From assembly GCA_964592475.1 (NCBI GenBank), contig CAZQEZ010000174.1, positions 1 through 8,181 on the forward strand: a stretch of DNA of 8,181 nt, in the 5' to 3' direction. The notes beneath the pieces are model-generated. The model was not told where the DNA came from and ran no database searches. It saw only the letters and a list, made by a program, of their open reading frames with translations. How positions within the stretch are numbered: position 1 is the first letter of the stretch; each line of letters opens with the position of its first letter. The position numbers were made by a program, and so were the translations under genes. Source of the stretch: CAZQEZ01 sp964592475 (lineage in GTDB: Bacteria > Bacteroidota > Bacteroidia > Cytophagales > Cyclobacteriaceae). Shown here in pieces: positions 1 to 6,075 of the stretch.

Positions 1-973
1 GTGTAGCGTCAGTTACCGTATAATTTGTGGGACTGGCAATGGCAGTGGTTAAACCCGCATCGCTGTACCAGTTGATGGTAAAGCCTGAACCGCCATCAAT
101 GGCAGAGTTTAGGCTGGTTAAGTTTACATTGGCAGTATTACCTCCGGCCAAGTCGCTACAAACTATTGGTGTTTGGTCGTTCGCGTTAGGAATTGAATTT
201 ACTGTATAAGATACTGTGGCTACTTTAGTACAACTGCCATCATCTACCTCCGCATAAACAGGTGTAGCATCAGTTACCGTATGATTTGTAGGATCTGCTA
301 TGGAGGTAGTTAATCCTGCATCGCTGTACCAGTTTATCGTATAACCAGCACCGCCATCGATAGATGCATTTAAAGTAGTTAAATCTACTGTAGCAGTATT
401 GCCACCGGGCGCATCGCTACACACTATTGGTGTCTGATCATTGGCTGCAGGAGAAGGATTTACCGTATAGGTTATAGTTGCTACATTGGTACAACTACCA
501 TTGTCTACTTCGGCAAAAACCGATATTGCATCTGTTACTATATGATTTGCAGGATCTGCTATTGCAGTAGTTAATCCTGCATCGCTGTACCAGGTAATTA
601 TATGACCAGCACCGCCGTCAATCGCTGCATTTAAAGTAGATAAATCTATCGTGGCGGTATTACCACCAGCTGCATCACTACAAACAACCGGGGTTTGATC
701 ATTGGCTGCAGGTGTGGAATTTACTGTATAAGTTACGTTTGCTACATTGGTACAATTACCATCATCTACTTCCGCATAAAATATTGACCCGGTACTTACT
801 ACCACATTAGAAGGACCGGGCACTGTTATTGTTAAACCTGCATCACTGTACCAGGTAATGATATGGCCAGCACCACCATCTATGGCTGAATTTAAGCTGG
901 TGAGATCTACTGAAGCTGTAGTACCGCCCGCGATATCACTACATACTATCGGATTTTGATCATTGGCTGTAGG
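1..973 (-). repeat. Tandem 261-bp coding repeats (87 aa), three full and one cut by the window edge
   Basis: Counted on the minus strand, units run 973-713, 712-452, 451-191 and 190 to the edge. The anchor CGCTGTACCA (one base changed in the first unit) lies at 61, 322, 583 and 844, so the period is exactly 261 bases. Each unit encodes a proline, then ANDQxPxVCSD, GGNTA, a DL-LN-AIDGG core, TWYSDAGLT or NWYSDAGLT, AEVDDGxCTNVA and a closing YTVN. Each unit has two conserved cysteines (VCSD and xCTN), possibly a disulfide within a beta-sandwich. The copies have drifted at third positions and in several residues, so they are not recent identical duplicates. Confidence 0.92.
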
Positions 974-2143
974 TTGAGCTCTGTTATCCACTGCGATGTT
1001 ATCAGTAGCAGTACAACCTTCATTATCTGTTACTGTATAGGTTAAATTATAAATTCCACTGGTGGGGTCGTTAAATATGGGATTAGAAATAGTTGTACTG
1101 GATAAAGAACCAACATCGCCAGTCCAATTATGGCTGTAAGGTGTTGCCCCACCTGAAGGATTGCCATTTAATTGCAAATTATTCCCTTGGCATACTTCTG
1201 CTGGGTCCGGAGTAATTGATGCTGTAGGTACAGGATTAACCAATACCGAGGGCGTACCCGATAAACTAACAGCATTACATCCATTAGCATCTACTACAGA
1301 AACTATAGAAAAAGAAGTAGTACCTGCCGCAGAAGGTGTATAAGGAATATTGTCTCCACTATTGTAATTATTTACCAAAAAGTTTCCCAAACCATTTGAA
1401 TACTCTACGGTAAAAGGACCTGTTCCATCAGTAATTGTAGCCACTAAATTAGTTGATTCTCCCAGGCAAATTTCGGTACTTGAAATACTTAAATCAGCTA
1501 AAGAAGGAGGATCATTAACAGTTACTGTAGCTGTTGCATTATTTATAGTTCCCACGCAGCCAAAATCATCTGTTACATTTGTTAATGTGTAAGTAGTTGT
1601 TGTTGCCGGACTTACAGTTACAGGGTCGAGATCATTGTAAGGGTTTATATTACCTAATACATCTATATCAATTGAGTACGGAACGGCACCATTGTTAATG
1701 TCTACTGATAAATCTGTAGAGCTGCCATTGCAAATGGATGCTGTACCGAGCATATCGGCTGTTACCTCTGCTCTTCTGTTTACTAAGAGGCCAGTAAAAG
1801 TATTGGGGTAAATGATATGATAAGTTGCACCGCAGCCAGTATTATTTATCCTGATAAAATATTCACCATCCGGTAGGTCATAAAATCTAACCCCCGTGTA
1901 AGGTCCGGGGCCAGTCAATGTTTGTGAAGCACCAAAAACATAGCCAAATCCTTGCAGATAAAGTTGAAAACTAGTCGCTTCAGTTCCATTAATTAATGCA
2001 ATTTCAACTGCTCCATCATCCACACCAAAACAAGCTTCTTTTATTTCAATCAAATTTACATCAGCATTAGTGGGACACTGAGCATTAGCATAACTGGATA
2101 TTACACTAAATAATAATAAGAATATATAAATTTTAGCACGCAT
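1..2143 (-). CDS. Large secreted repeat protein (SprB-like/Ig-like/PKD-like adhesin), N-terminal 714 residues, partial
   Basis: This is the 5' part of a long gene that runs off the left edge with no stop. The start ATG (2143-2141) follows an AGGAG site by 7 bases. Residues 1-21 form a signal peptide (hydrophobic IYIFLLLFSVI, cleavage likely after ANA before Gln22). Residues about 30-105 look like an SprB repeat: CFGVDDGAVEI near residue 38, then LPDGEYFIRI and a closing Gly-Cys (C104). Two Ig-like segments follow (about 120-205 and 207-300, with SICNGSS and EICLGES motifs). A PKD-like segment comes next (about 302-385, with NWTGD and LTYTVTDNEGC). From residue about 391 onward there are 87-residue repeats. 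Such proteins in Bacteroidota are usually exported by Sec plus type IX secretion and serve in adhesion or gliding, with a sorting domain at the C-terminus, which lies outside the window. The surface role is inferred from domain type; the ligand is unknown. Confidence 0.88.
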   Translation of the reverse strand, partial: MRAKIYIFLLLFSVISSYANAQCPTNADVNLIEIKEACFGVDDGAVEIALINGTEATSFQLYLQGFGYVFGASQTLTGPGPYTGVRFYDLPDGEYFIRINNTGCGATYHIIYPNTFTGLLVNRRAEVTADMLGTASICNGSSTDLSVDINNGAVPYSIDIDVLGNINPYNDLDPVTVSPATTTTYTLTNVTDDFGCVGTINNATATVTVNDPPSLADLSISSTEICLGESTNLVATITDGTGPFTVEYSNGLGNFLVNNYNSGDNIPYTPSAAGTTSFSIVSVVDANGCNAVSLSGTPSVLVNPVPTASITPDPAEVCQGNNLQLNGNPSGGATPYSHNWTGDVGSLSSTTISNPIFNDPTSGIYNLTYTVTDNEGCTATDNIAVDNRAQPTANDQNPIVCSDIAGGTTASVDLTSLNSAIDGGAGHIITWYSDAGLTITVPGPSNVVVSTGSIFYAEVDDGNCTNVANVTYTVNSTPAANDQTPVVCSDAAGGNTATIDLSTLNAAIDGGAGHIITWYSDAGLTTAIADPANHIVTDAISVFAEVDNGSCTNVATITYTVNPSPAANDQTPIVCSDAPGGNTATVDLTTLNASIDGGAGYTINWYSDAGLTTSIADPTNHTVTDATPVYAEVDDGSCTKVATVSYTVNSIPNANDQTPIVCSDLAGGNTANVNLTSLNSAIDGGSGFTINWYSDAGLTTAIASPTNYTVTDAT

Positions 2144-2150
2144 CTCTTTA

Positions 2151-2155
2151 CTCCT
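2151..2155 (-). promoter_or_regulatory. Ribosome binding site of the adhesin gene, overlapping the upstream stop codon
   Basis: The minus strand reads AGGAG 7 bases before the adhesin ATG. Its first two bases are the last two bases of the TAG stop of the upstream small gene. This suggests translational coupling of the two genes. Confidence 0.7.
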
Positions 2156-2501
2156 ATTTAATTTCAATTCCTTTTATACCTCCTATAGAGGTAGAGAAAC
2201 TACATCCACTAGTTTTGACATTTATCACATAATGACCTTCTGGTACATTTTCAAATATTAGCACTTCCTGATTCGGGATAAGCCTCTTTCGGGATTCTTG
2301 AACTTTTTTATTCAATGATAAATTCCAAAGTGAATATTCTTCTTCGGGTTTTCCGCTTTTAAGTGTTATGTATATTTTGCCAGTAGAATTATTGGACTTT
2401 TCTATCCGATAGGTATAGTTGAGCTTACAATCATTATCCTGACTTTGGACGGGCAGAACAAATGACAAGACAATTGATAATGCTAGTAAATTTACCTTCA
2501 T
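2154..2501 (-). CDS. Small secreted single-domain protein (SprB-like), adhesin operon partner
   Basis: This 115-aa protein has a signal peptide at residues 1-20 (MKVNLLALSIVLSFVLPVQS, then Gln-Asp-Asn-Asp-Cys). I chose the ATG at 2501 because a perfect AAGGAGG (2511-2517) lies 9 bases upstream. An ATG at 2540 in the same frame would put 13 charged residues before the signal peptide. The mature part has two cysteines (C25 and C100) and an SprB-like layout: a TGKIYITLKSG strand pair, then FENVPEGHYVINV and Ser-Gly-Cys. This matches the YDLPDGEYFIRI...TGC end of the first domain of the adjacent adhesin. The stop lies 10 bases before the adhesin start, so the two are surely cotranscribed. I recognise no named family. 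It could be an accessory subunit, a chaperone or a competitor of the adhesin N-terminal domain; that is inference. Confidence 0.8.
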   Translation of the reverse strand: MKVNLLALSIVLSFVLPVQSQDNDCKLNYTYRIEKSNNSTGKIYITLKSGKPEEEYSLWNLSLNKKVQESRKRLIPNQEVLIFENVPEGHYVINVKTSGCSFSTSIGGIKGIEIK

Positions 2502-2510
2502 CAAAAAAAT

Positions 2511-2517
2511 CCTCCTT
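2511..2517 (-). promoter_or_regulatory. Strong Shine-Dalgarno site that sets the start of the small secreted gene
   Basis: The minus strand reads AAGGAGG, 9 bases before the ATG at 2501. Most other genes in this window lack such a site, so the two genes of this surface operon are unusual here in having clear ones. This favours the shorter start. Confidence 0.75.
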
Positions 2518-2974
2518 AAGTATTTATTTTTTTTCTTCATAATTTTCCTTACGTCAGTAAGAATGCCTAAAAAGAACTTTGCTGGTACCTCGGCATCTTA
2601 TCTGATTATTTTCCTGTAAACAATTTGAAATATTGACCTAAATTCCTTTTAAAAGCCTACCTCGCTGATTTTGAGTAAACTATAATCAGTTAGAGTATAA
2701 ATATCATTGCTCAATACATCTTTAGCAAATCAACTACTTCATTGCCACCGATTTACACATCAGTATTATCTTCAAATGTGACAGAATGAATCTTTTTTAT
2801 CAGTTTTTAAAGTATATCTCACATCTTGATTAGAAAACGAGTAATCATTTCATGTGCCTACTTTTATATTTATTCTAATATAAGTTATTCGTATATTTTA
2901 TTTAAGACATAAAAGGAACTGGAAGGGTGTTTCGACCATAAGTACTTTATCTTTTATGGCCTAACATTATGAGT

Positions 2975-3014
2975 AAAAAATAGCCGTATTTGTACAAAAA
3001 AACGGTACTGCTAT
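2975..3014 (-). terminator. Candidate intrinsic terminator for the cysH-epimerase operon
   Basis: On the minus strand, arms ATAGCAGTA and TACGGCTAT (3014-3006 and 2988-2980) pair with one mismatch around a 17-base loop. A run of six T follows directly. The site lies about 140 bases past the epimerase stop. The loop contains a small palindrome (2989-2998). The stem is AT-rich, so this is a moderate call. Confidence 0.4.
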
Positions 3015-3122
3015 AAAAATGGATATTTACAAAGAAAGGGTAAGCTATTGAAAATCTGCAGATTAGCGACTTCGAATAAATTACTTTGTAGTAATATTAA
3101 CTTAAACCTTACATTAGAAGGA

Positions 3123-3144
3123 AATAGAGCCAGAAGCTCCTATT
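3123..3144 (-). terminator. Weak hairpin just after the epimerase stop
   Basis: Arms AATAGAGC (3123-3130) and GCTCCTATT (3136-3144) pair with a single bulged base around a 5-base loop, 12 bases past the stop. On the minus strand it is followed by TTCCTTCT, not a clean T run. It may help termination or protect the mRNA end. Confidence 0.3.
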
Positions 3145-3155
3145 GAGGAAAGAAG

Positions 3156-4082
3156 TCAAAATGAAAACCTTTGTTTAAACTCCAGCATCTCTTCAATGAA
3201 AGCTCTGGGGTTTTGGTAATCAATATAGTTCCTCAATTTTGATTCAGGATTGATTTTCAATTCCCTTAACTTCAAATGCTGGTTGACAAAGATAAATTCC
3301 AGTTCCGGAAATATTTCTTTCATCACATCTACTATTTCCAAAATTTGTAAATTTTTGTCTACCAAGTTATACGTTCCCGAAGGTATCTTTTCATCCAAAG
3401 CACTGCTGAGTAAATCAGCTAATAAATCAATGTGAATAAAAGCCCTGTTTTGTTTACCATCACCATGTATTGAAATTCGATTATTAAAATTTGCATCGAA
3501 CATGAATCGGTTTATTACAGCATCAAATCGCATACTTTTGTTATACCCATACACATTGCCACAGCGAAAAATATAGGTATCCATTTTATCCATTAGTCGC
3601 TTTACATGCTGTTCGCCTCTTAGCTTTGAATTACCATAAAAAGTTTTTGGCTCGGGTAATGCCTCTTCATCTATTAGCTCACTGGAAGCGCCATACACGG
3701 ATGTACTACTGGTGTATACAAGTCTTTTTACATTGCTTTCTTCCACTGCCATTACCAATTCTGAAGTTCCCCAGTGATTGATTTGCTCGTGAAAATGAGC
3801 TTCTGTGTTGGCAAAAGGAGTAGTAACTCTGGCTGCTAAATGATAGACTACATCTATAGCATATTGCTGAAGTACCTGACGTAATTTACGCGAATCAAGC
3901 AAATCACCTGATATGAAAGTAATTTTATCAGGATTTTCCAATCTTCTACCTAAAAATAAATTGTAATTAGCGCGGCTAAGATTGTCAAAAACGATAATGG
4001 AAGAGGTTGCCGGAGAAGCCGACAATGTTTTAGTCAATTGGGTTCCAATGTATCCGGCTCCACCTGTAATTAATATATTCAT
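3156..4082 (-). CDS. NAD-dependent nucleotide-sugar epimerase/dehydratase (extended SDR)
   Basis: This 308-residue cytoplasmic enzyme has the usual length and order of the GalE/WcaG-type family. The Rossmann motif TGGAGYIG spans residues 6-13. Asp33 (VFDN) ends the second strand and favours NAD over NADP. HLAA is at 81-84. TSSTSVYG (124-131) carries the catalytic Ser/Thr, and Tyr149-x3-Lys153 (YGNSK) is the catalytic pair. A C-terminal substrate half contains HGDGKQNRAFIHIDL (206-220), typical of nucleotide-sugar binding. The sugar substrate cannot be read from the sequence. The ATG at 4082 directly precedes the glycine-rich motif and has no SD site. It begins 15 bases after the cysH stop, so the two probably form an operon. 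A role in cell-surface polysaccharide or UDP-sugar conversion is likely by family. Confidence 0.88.
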   Translation of the reverse strand: MNILITGGAGYIGTQLTKTLSASPATSSIIVFDNLSRANYNLFLGRRLENPDKITFISGDLLDSRKLRQVLQQYAIDVVYHLAARVTTPFANTEAHFHEQINHWGTSELVMAVEESNVKRLVYTSSTSVYGASSELIDEEALPEPKTFYGNSKLRGEQHVKRLMDKMDTYIFRCGNVYGYNKSMRFDAVINRFMFDANFNNRISIHGDGKQNRAFIHIDLLADLLSSALDEKIPSGTYNLVDKNLQILEIVDVMKEIFPELEFIFVNQHLKLRELKINPESKLRNYIDYQNPRAFIEEMLEFKQRFSF

Positions 4083-4097
4083 GTTCGTTGGCTGAAA

Positions 4098-4757
4098 TTA
4101 TCCTTTCTTCACTAAATCTGTATGTAATCCACACTCCTGCTTTTTCATACCATACCAGCGTGATTCCCGCTCATTCATTTCAGGATCAAATTTGCGTGTA
4201 CATGGCTCACAACCTATACTTAAGTATCCCTGTGAATCTAAAATATGCTCTGGCAAATTATGCTCTTTTCGATATTGAAAAATCATTTTTGAAGTCCAAT
4301 CAAGCATTGGGTGAAACCTAACTACCCCGTGAGGAGCTTCCTGTTCTATCTTCATTGCACTACGAGTAGCACTTTGATCGGCTCTTACTCCATTGATCCA
4401 AATATCGTGGAGTTTTAGTACCTGCTCCATAGGTTGTATCTTATTTAAGTGGCAGCAATAATCAGGATCCGAGGTAAATAGCATTTTACCGTCCATTCCT
4501 TTTTGCAGGTATTTTGGCGTATCTGATTTTAAGTCAATCAAATTCAAACCCAGCTCATCTACAATTTTATCTCTGAATTGAATAGTTTCCGAAAAATGAT
4601 AGCCGGTATTAATAAAGAAAACAGGAATTGTGCGATCAATTCTACTAATGATGTGGAGCAGCACAAGACTATGCGATTGAAATGACGAGGTTGTAAATAG
4701 CCTCTTTCCTTGTCGCTTATACGCTGCAATTTTTTCTGCTATTTGCTGAAATTCCAT
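4098..4757 (-). CDS. cysH: Assimilatory adenylyl-sulfate/phosphoadenylyl-sulfate reductase, iron-sulfur type
   Basis: This enzyme reduces activated sulfate (APS or PAPS) to sulfite with thioredoxin or glutaredoxin, in cysteine synthesis in the cytoplasm. With the start at 4757 it has 219 residues. Visible motifs are the nucleotide-binding TTSSFQSHS loop (22-30), NTGYHFSET (50-58), CysCys at 101-102, GVRADQSATRS (123-133), Cys183-x2-Cys186 and the C-terminal ECGLH with catalytic Cys209. The Cys-Cys plus Cys-x2-Cys set binds a [4Fe-4S] cluster and marks the APS-reductase branch rather than the E. coli PAPS-only branch; substrate preference stays inferred. The frame stays open to an ATG at 4829, but the extra 24 residues look unlike the family and a promoter element (4784-4791) lies inside them. 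The other sulfate-assimilation genes are not nearby; the next gene is a sugar epimerase. Confidence 0.92.
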   Translation of the reverse strand: MEFQQIAEKIAAYKRQGKRLFTTSSFQSHSLVLLHIISRIDRTIPVFFINTGYHFSETIQFRDKIVDELGLNLIDLKSDTPKYLQKGMDGKMLFTSDPDYCCHLNKIQPMEQVLKLHDIWINGVRADQSATRSAMKIEQEAPHGVVRFHPMLDWTSKMIFQYRKEHNLPEHILDSQGYLSIGCEPCTRKFDPEMNERESRWYGMKKQECGLHTDLVKKG

Positions 4758-4783
4758 GTTTAGGTTGTTAATAAAACAAGATG

Positions 4784-4791
4784 CAAATATA
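4784..4791 (-). promoter_or_regulatory. Candidate -7 promoter element for cysH-epimerase
   Basis: The minus strand reads TATATTTG, a full match to the Bacteroidota -7 element TAnnTTTG, ending 26 bases before the cysH ATG. I see no good -33 TTTG at the usual distance, so the call is moderate. It argues against the longer cysH start. Confidence 0.45.
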
Positions 4792-4911
4792 TTAAAATAT
4801 GCCTGACCATTTAGAAAGCTAACCTGCAACTAGTGAAATAATTGGGATAAACCTACATTAGACGAAACTATTTAATGTAAAATTTCCTTTATGATGGGCA
4901 ATTGTTCTAGT

Positions 4912-4945
4912 TTTGAATAGTAAAATAATAATCTACTTAGCTTTG
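4912..4945 (+). promoter_or_regulatory. Candidate Bacteroidota-type promoter of the pterin operon
   Basis: TTTG (4912-4915) and TAGCTTTG (4938-4945) match the -33 and -7 elements of the primary sigma factor of this phylum, with a 22-base gap that is at the long end of normal. Transcription would begin near 4950, about 55 bases before the first gene. A second -7-like match, TAGTTTTG (4908-4915), overlaps the -33 element and could be an alternative start. Confidence 0.5.
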
Positions 4946-5004
4946 TTTAATATTTTAAATAATTTGTTAAACAAAAATTGAGCACCAGTCGTTAGCAATC
5001 TAAT

Positions 5005-5415
5005 ATGAAAATAGCAGTTTATAGGAAAGAACATTTTAATGCGGCTCATCGGTTAAATAATCCCGATTGGACTGAGCAAAAAAATAAAGAAGTTTTTGGT
5101 AAATGCAATAATCCTAACTTTCACGGTCATAATTATGAATTAATTGTAAAGGTGGTGGGAGAAGTGGACCCCGAAACAGGTTATGTTTACGACATGAAAG
5201 ATTTAAGTGATCTTATAAAAATAAATGTAACCGATAGATTCGACCACAAAAACTTAAACCTTGACGTGGAAGAATTTAAGACGCTAAATCCTACGGCTGA
5301 GAATATCGCTTATGTGATATATCAAATTTTGAGAAGTAAAATAGAAGATAAATATAGTATAAAGATAACATTATATGAAACAGAAAGGAACTATGTGGAA
5401 TTCCCAGCCGATTAA
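5005..5415 (+). CDS. 6-pyruvoyl-tetrahydropterin synthase / 6-carboxytetrahydropterin synthase family (COG0720)
   Basis: This enzyme acts on 7,8-dihydroneopterin triphosphate, the product of the FolE encoded next. The 136-residue length is typical for the family. Zinc ligands are His15 (AAH), His40 and His42 (HGH). The catalytic Cys34 sits in FGKCNNPN, with Asp80-His81 (DHKNLNLD) and the pterin-anchoring Glu125 (YETERNYV). The spacing Cys-x5-His-Gly-His and the wording around it resemble animal PTPS (biopterin pathway), whereas standard QueD (queuosine pathway) has Cys-x3-His-Gly-His. I therefore favour a PTPS-II-like enzyme making 6-pyruvoyl-tetrahydropterin, though automatic pipelines would name it QueD. 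No queC, queE or queF is visible. It is the first gene of the operon, behind a candidate promoter at 4912-4945, and its 3' end overlaps folE. Confidence 0.9.
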   Translation: MKIAVYRKEHFNAAHRLNNPDWTEQKNKEVFGKCNNPNFHGHNYELIVKVVGEVDPETGYVYDMKDLSDLIKINVTDRFDHKNLNLDVEEFKTLNPTAENIAYVIYQILRSKIEDKYSIKITLYETERNYVEFPAD

Positions 5416-6067
5416 TGGTTTGTCTCTGGATGAATTAGGTGACGAACATTTGGGAACTTCTCATGAAACTCCATTAAGAGAAGACGCTTTTGAAATGGAC
5501 GATGAGTTAAAAATGGAGCTTATCGAAAAGCATTTCAAGGAAATAATGCAAATATTGGGCCTCGACCTCAACGATGACAGCCTTAAAGGAACACCTCGAA
5601 GAGTAGCCAAAATGTATATAAAAGAAATTTTTGAGGGTCTTAACCCTAAAAATAAACCAGTAGTAAGGCTATTTGATAATAAATATAACTATAATGAAAT
5701 GTTGATTCAAAAAGACATCAGCTTTCATAGTAATTGCGAGCATCACTTTGTACCAATCGTGGGCAATGCACATGTTGGATATATTTCTAGTGGCAAAGTA
5801 ATTGGCCTGAGCAAAATAAACAGGATCGTGCAGTATTATTCTAAAAGGCCTCAAGTGCAAGAAAGACTTACCGTGCAAATAGCCAATGAGATTAAAGAGG
5901 TACTGAAAACTGAAGATGTAGCGGTTGTTATGGAGGCCGCCCATATGTGTGTGAGCTCCCGAGGAGTACAAGATAAAAATAGCAAAACCATTACCTCTCA
6001 GTTTTTTGGAAAATTTAAAGAGGAAGCGACTAAAAAAGAATTTTTAAATTATATAAATCATAAATAA
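5393..6067 (+). CDS. folE: GTP cyclohydrolase I
   Basis: FolE converts GTP to 7,8-dihydroneopterin triphosphate and formate, the entry step to folate, queuosine and biopterin. With this start it has 224 residues, normal for the family. The zinc set is complete: Cys115 and His118 in CEHHF, and Cys186 in HMC, with catalytic His184. Other conserved stretches are GTPRRVAKM, IGLSKINRIV and RPQVQERLT. The N-terminal extension (DELGDEHLGTS...TPLREDAFEM) resembles FolE of other Bacteroidota. The start is uncertain: ATG 5393 has AGGA just upstream but at short spacing and overlaps the preceding gene by 23 bases, while ATG 5375 would overlap by 41. The next in-frame ATG (5495) would cut off the extension. 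The SDR gene begins 8 bases after its stop. Confidence 0.93.
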   Translation: MWNSQPINGLSLDELGDEHLGTSHETPLREDAFEMDDELKMELIEKHFKEIMQILGLDLNDDSLKGTPRRVAKMYIKEIFEGLNPKNKPVVRLFDNKYNYNEMLIQKDISFHSNCEHHFVPIVGNAHVGYISSGKVIGLSKINRIVQYYSKRPQVQERLTVQIANEIKEVLKTEDVAVVMEAAHMCVSSRGVQDKNSKTITSQFFGKFKEEATKKEFLNYINHK

Positions 6068-6075
6068 GTTTTATT

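Larger units (their letters stand above)
2502..3155. other. Intergenic region without a credible gene
   Basis: About 650 AT-rich bases separate the end of the cysH-epimerase operon from the start of the adhesin operon; both read leftward. Six-frame reading shows only short open stretches with no recognisable protein. It should contain the adhesin operon promoter, but I found no TAnnTTTG match on the minus strand. Visible structures are two candidate terminators (entered separately), an imperfect hairpin with arms 2558-2567 and 2592-2600 in the probable leader, and inverted repeats CATAAAAG/CTTTTATG (2908-2915, 2951-2958) and CCATAA/TTATGG (2936-2941, 2954-2959). Confidence 0.6.

Noticed and set aside
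27..209. Plus-strand open frame in the adhesin repeats
   Set aside because: It is antisense to the repeat-coding frame, with no recognisable protein and no start context. The same holds for the frame at 1161-1343.
1..973. CRISPR array or insertion-sequence repeats
   Set aside because: The repeats are 261 bp, contiguous, in frame and protein-coding, with no short repeat-spacer pattern or inverted ends.
2908..2958. CATAAAAG/CTTTTATG inverted repeat as a terminator
   Set aside because: The arms are 35 bases apart and AT-only at most positions, with no T run on either side, so it is mentioned only as structure.
3156..4082. Epimerase as a UDP-sulfoquinovose synthase using sulfite from the neighbouring reductase
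   Set aside because: It is about 100 residues shorter than that family as I recall it and has ordinary GalE/WcaG-like TSSTSVYG and YGNSK motifs, so there is no sequence support.
4088..4321. Plus-strand open frame opposite cysH
   Set aside because: It is antisense to the Cys-x2-Cys and ECGLH region of cysH, which is clearly the real coding frame.
4758..4829. Extra 24 residues at the N-terminus of cysH
   Set aside because: The residues do not resemble the family, and a TAnnTTTG promoter element lies inside this stretch.
5669..5971. 100-codon minus-strand open frame
   Set aside because: It lies wholly inside folE, whose zinc and substrate motifs are complete, so it is a shadow.
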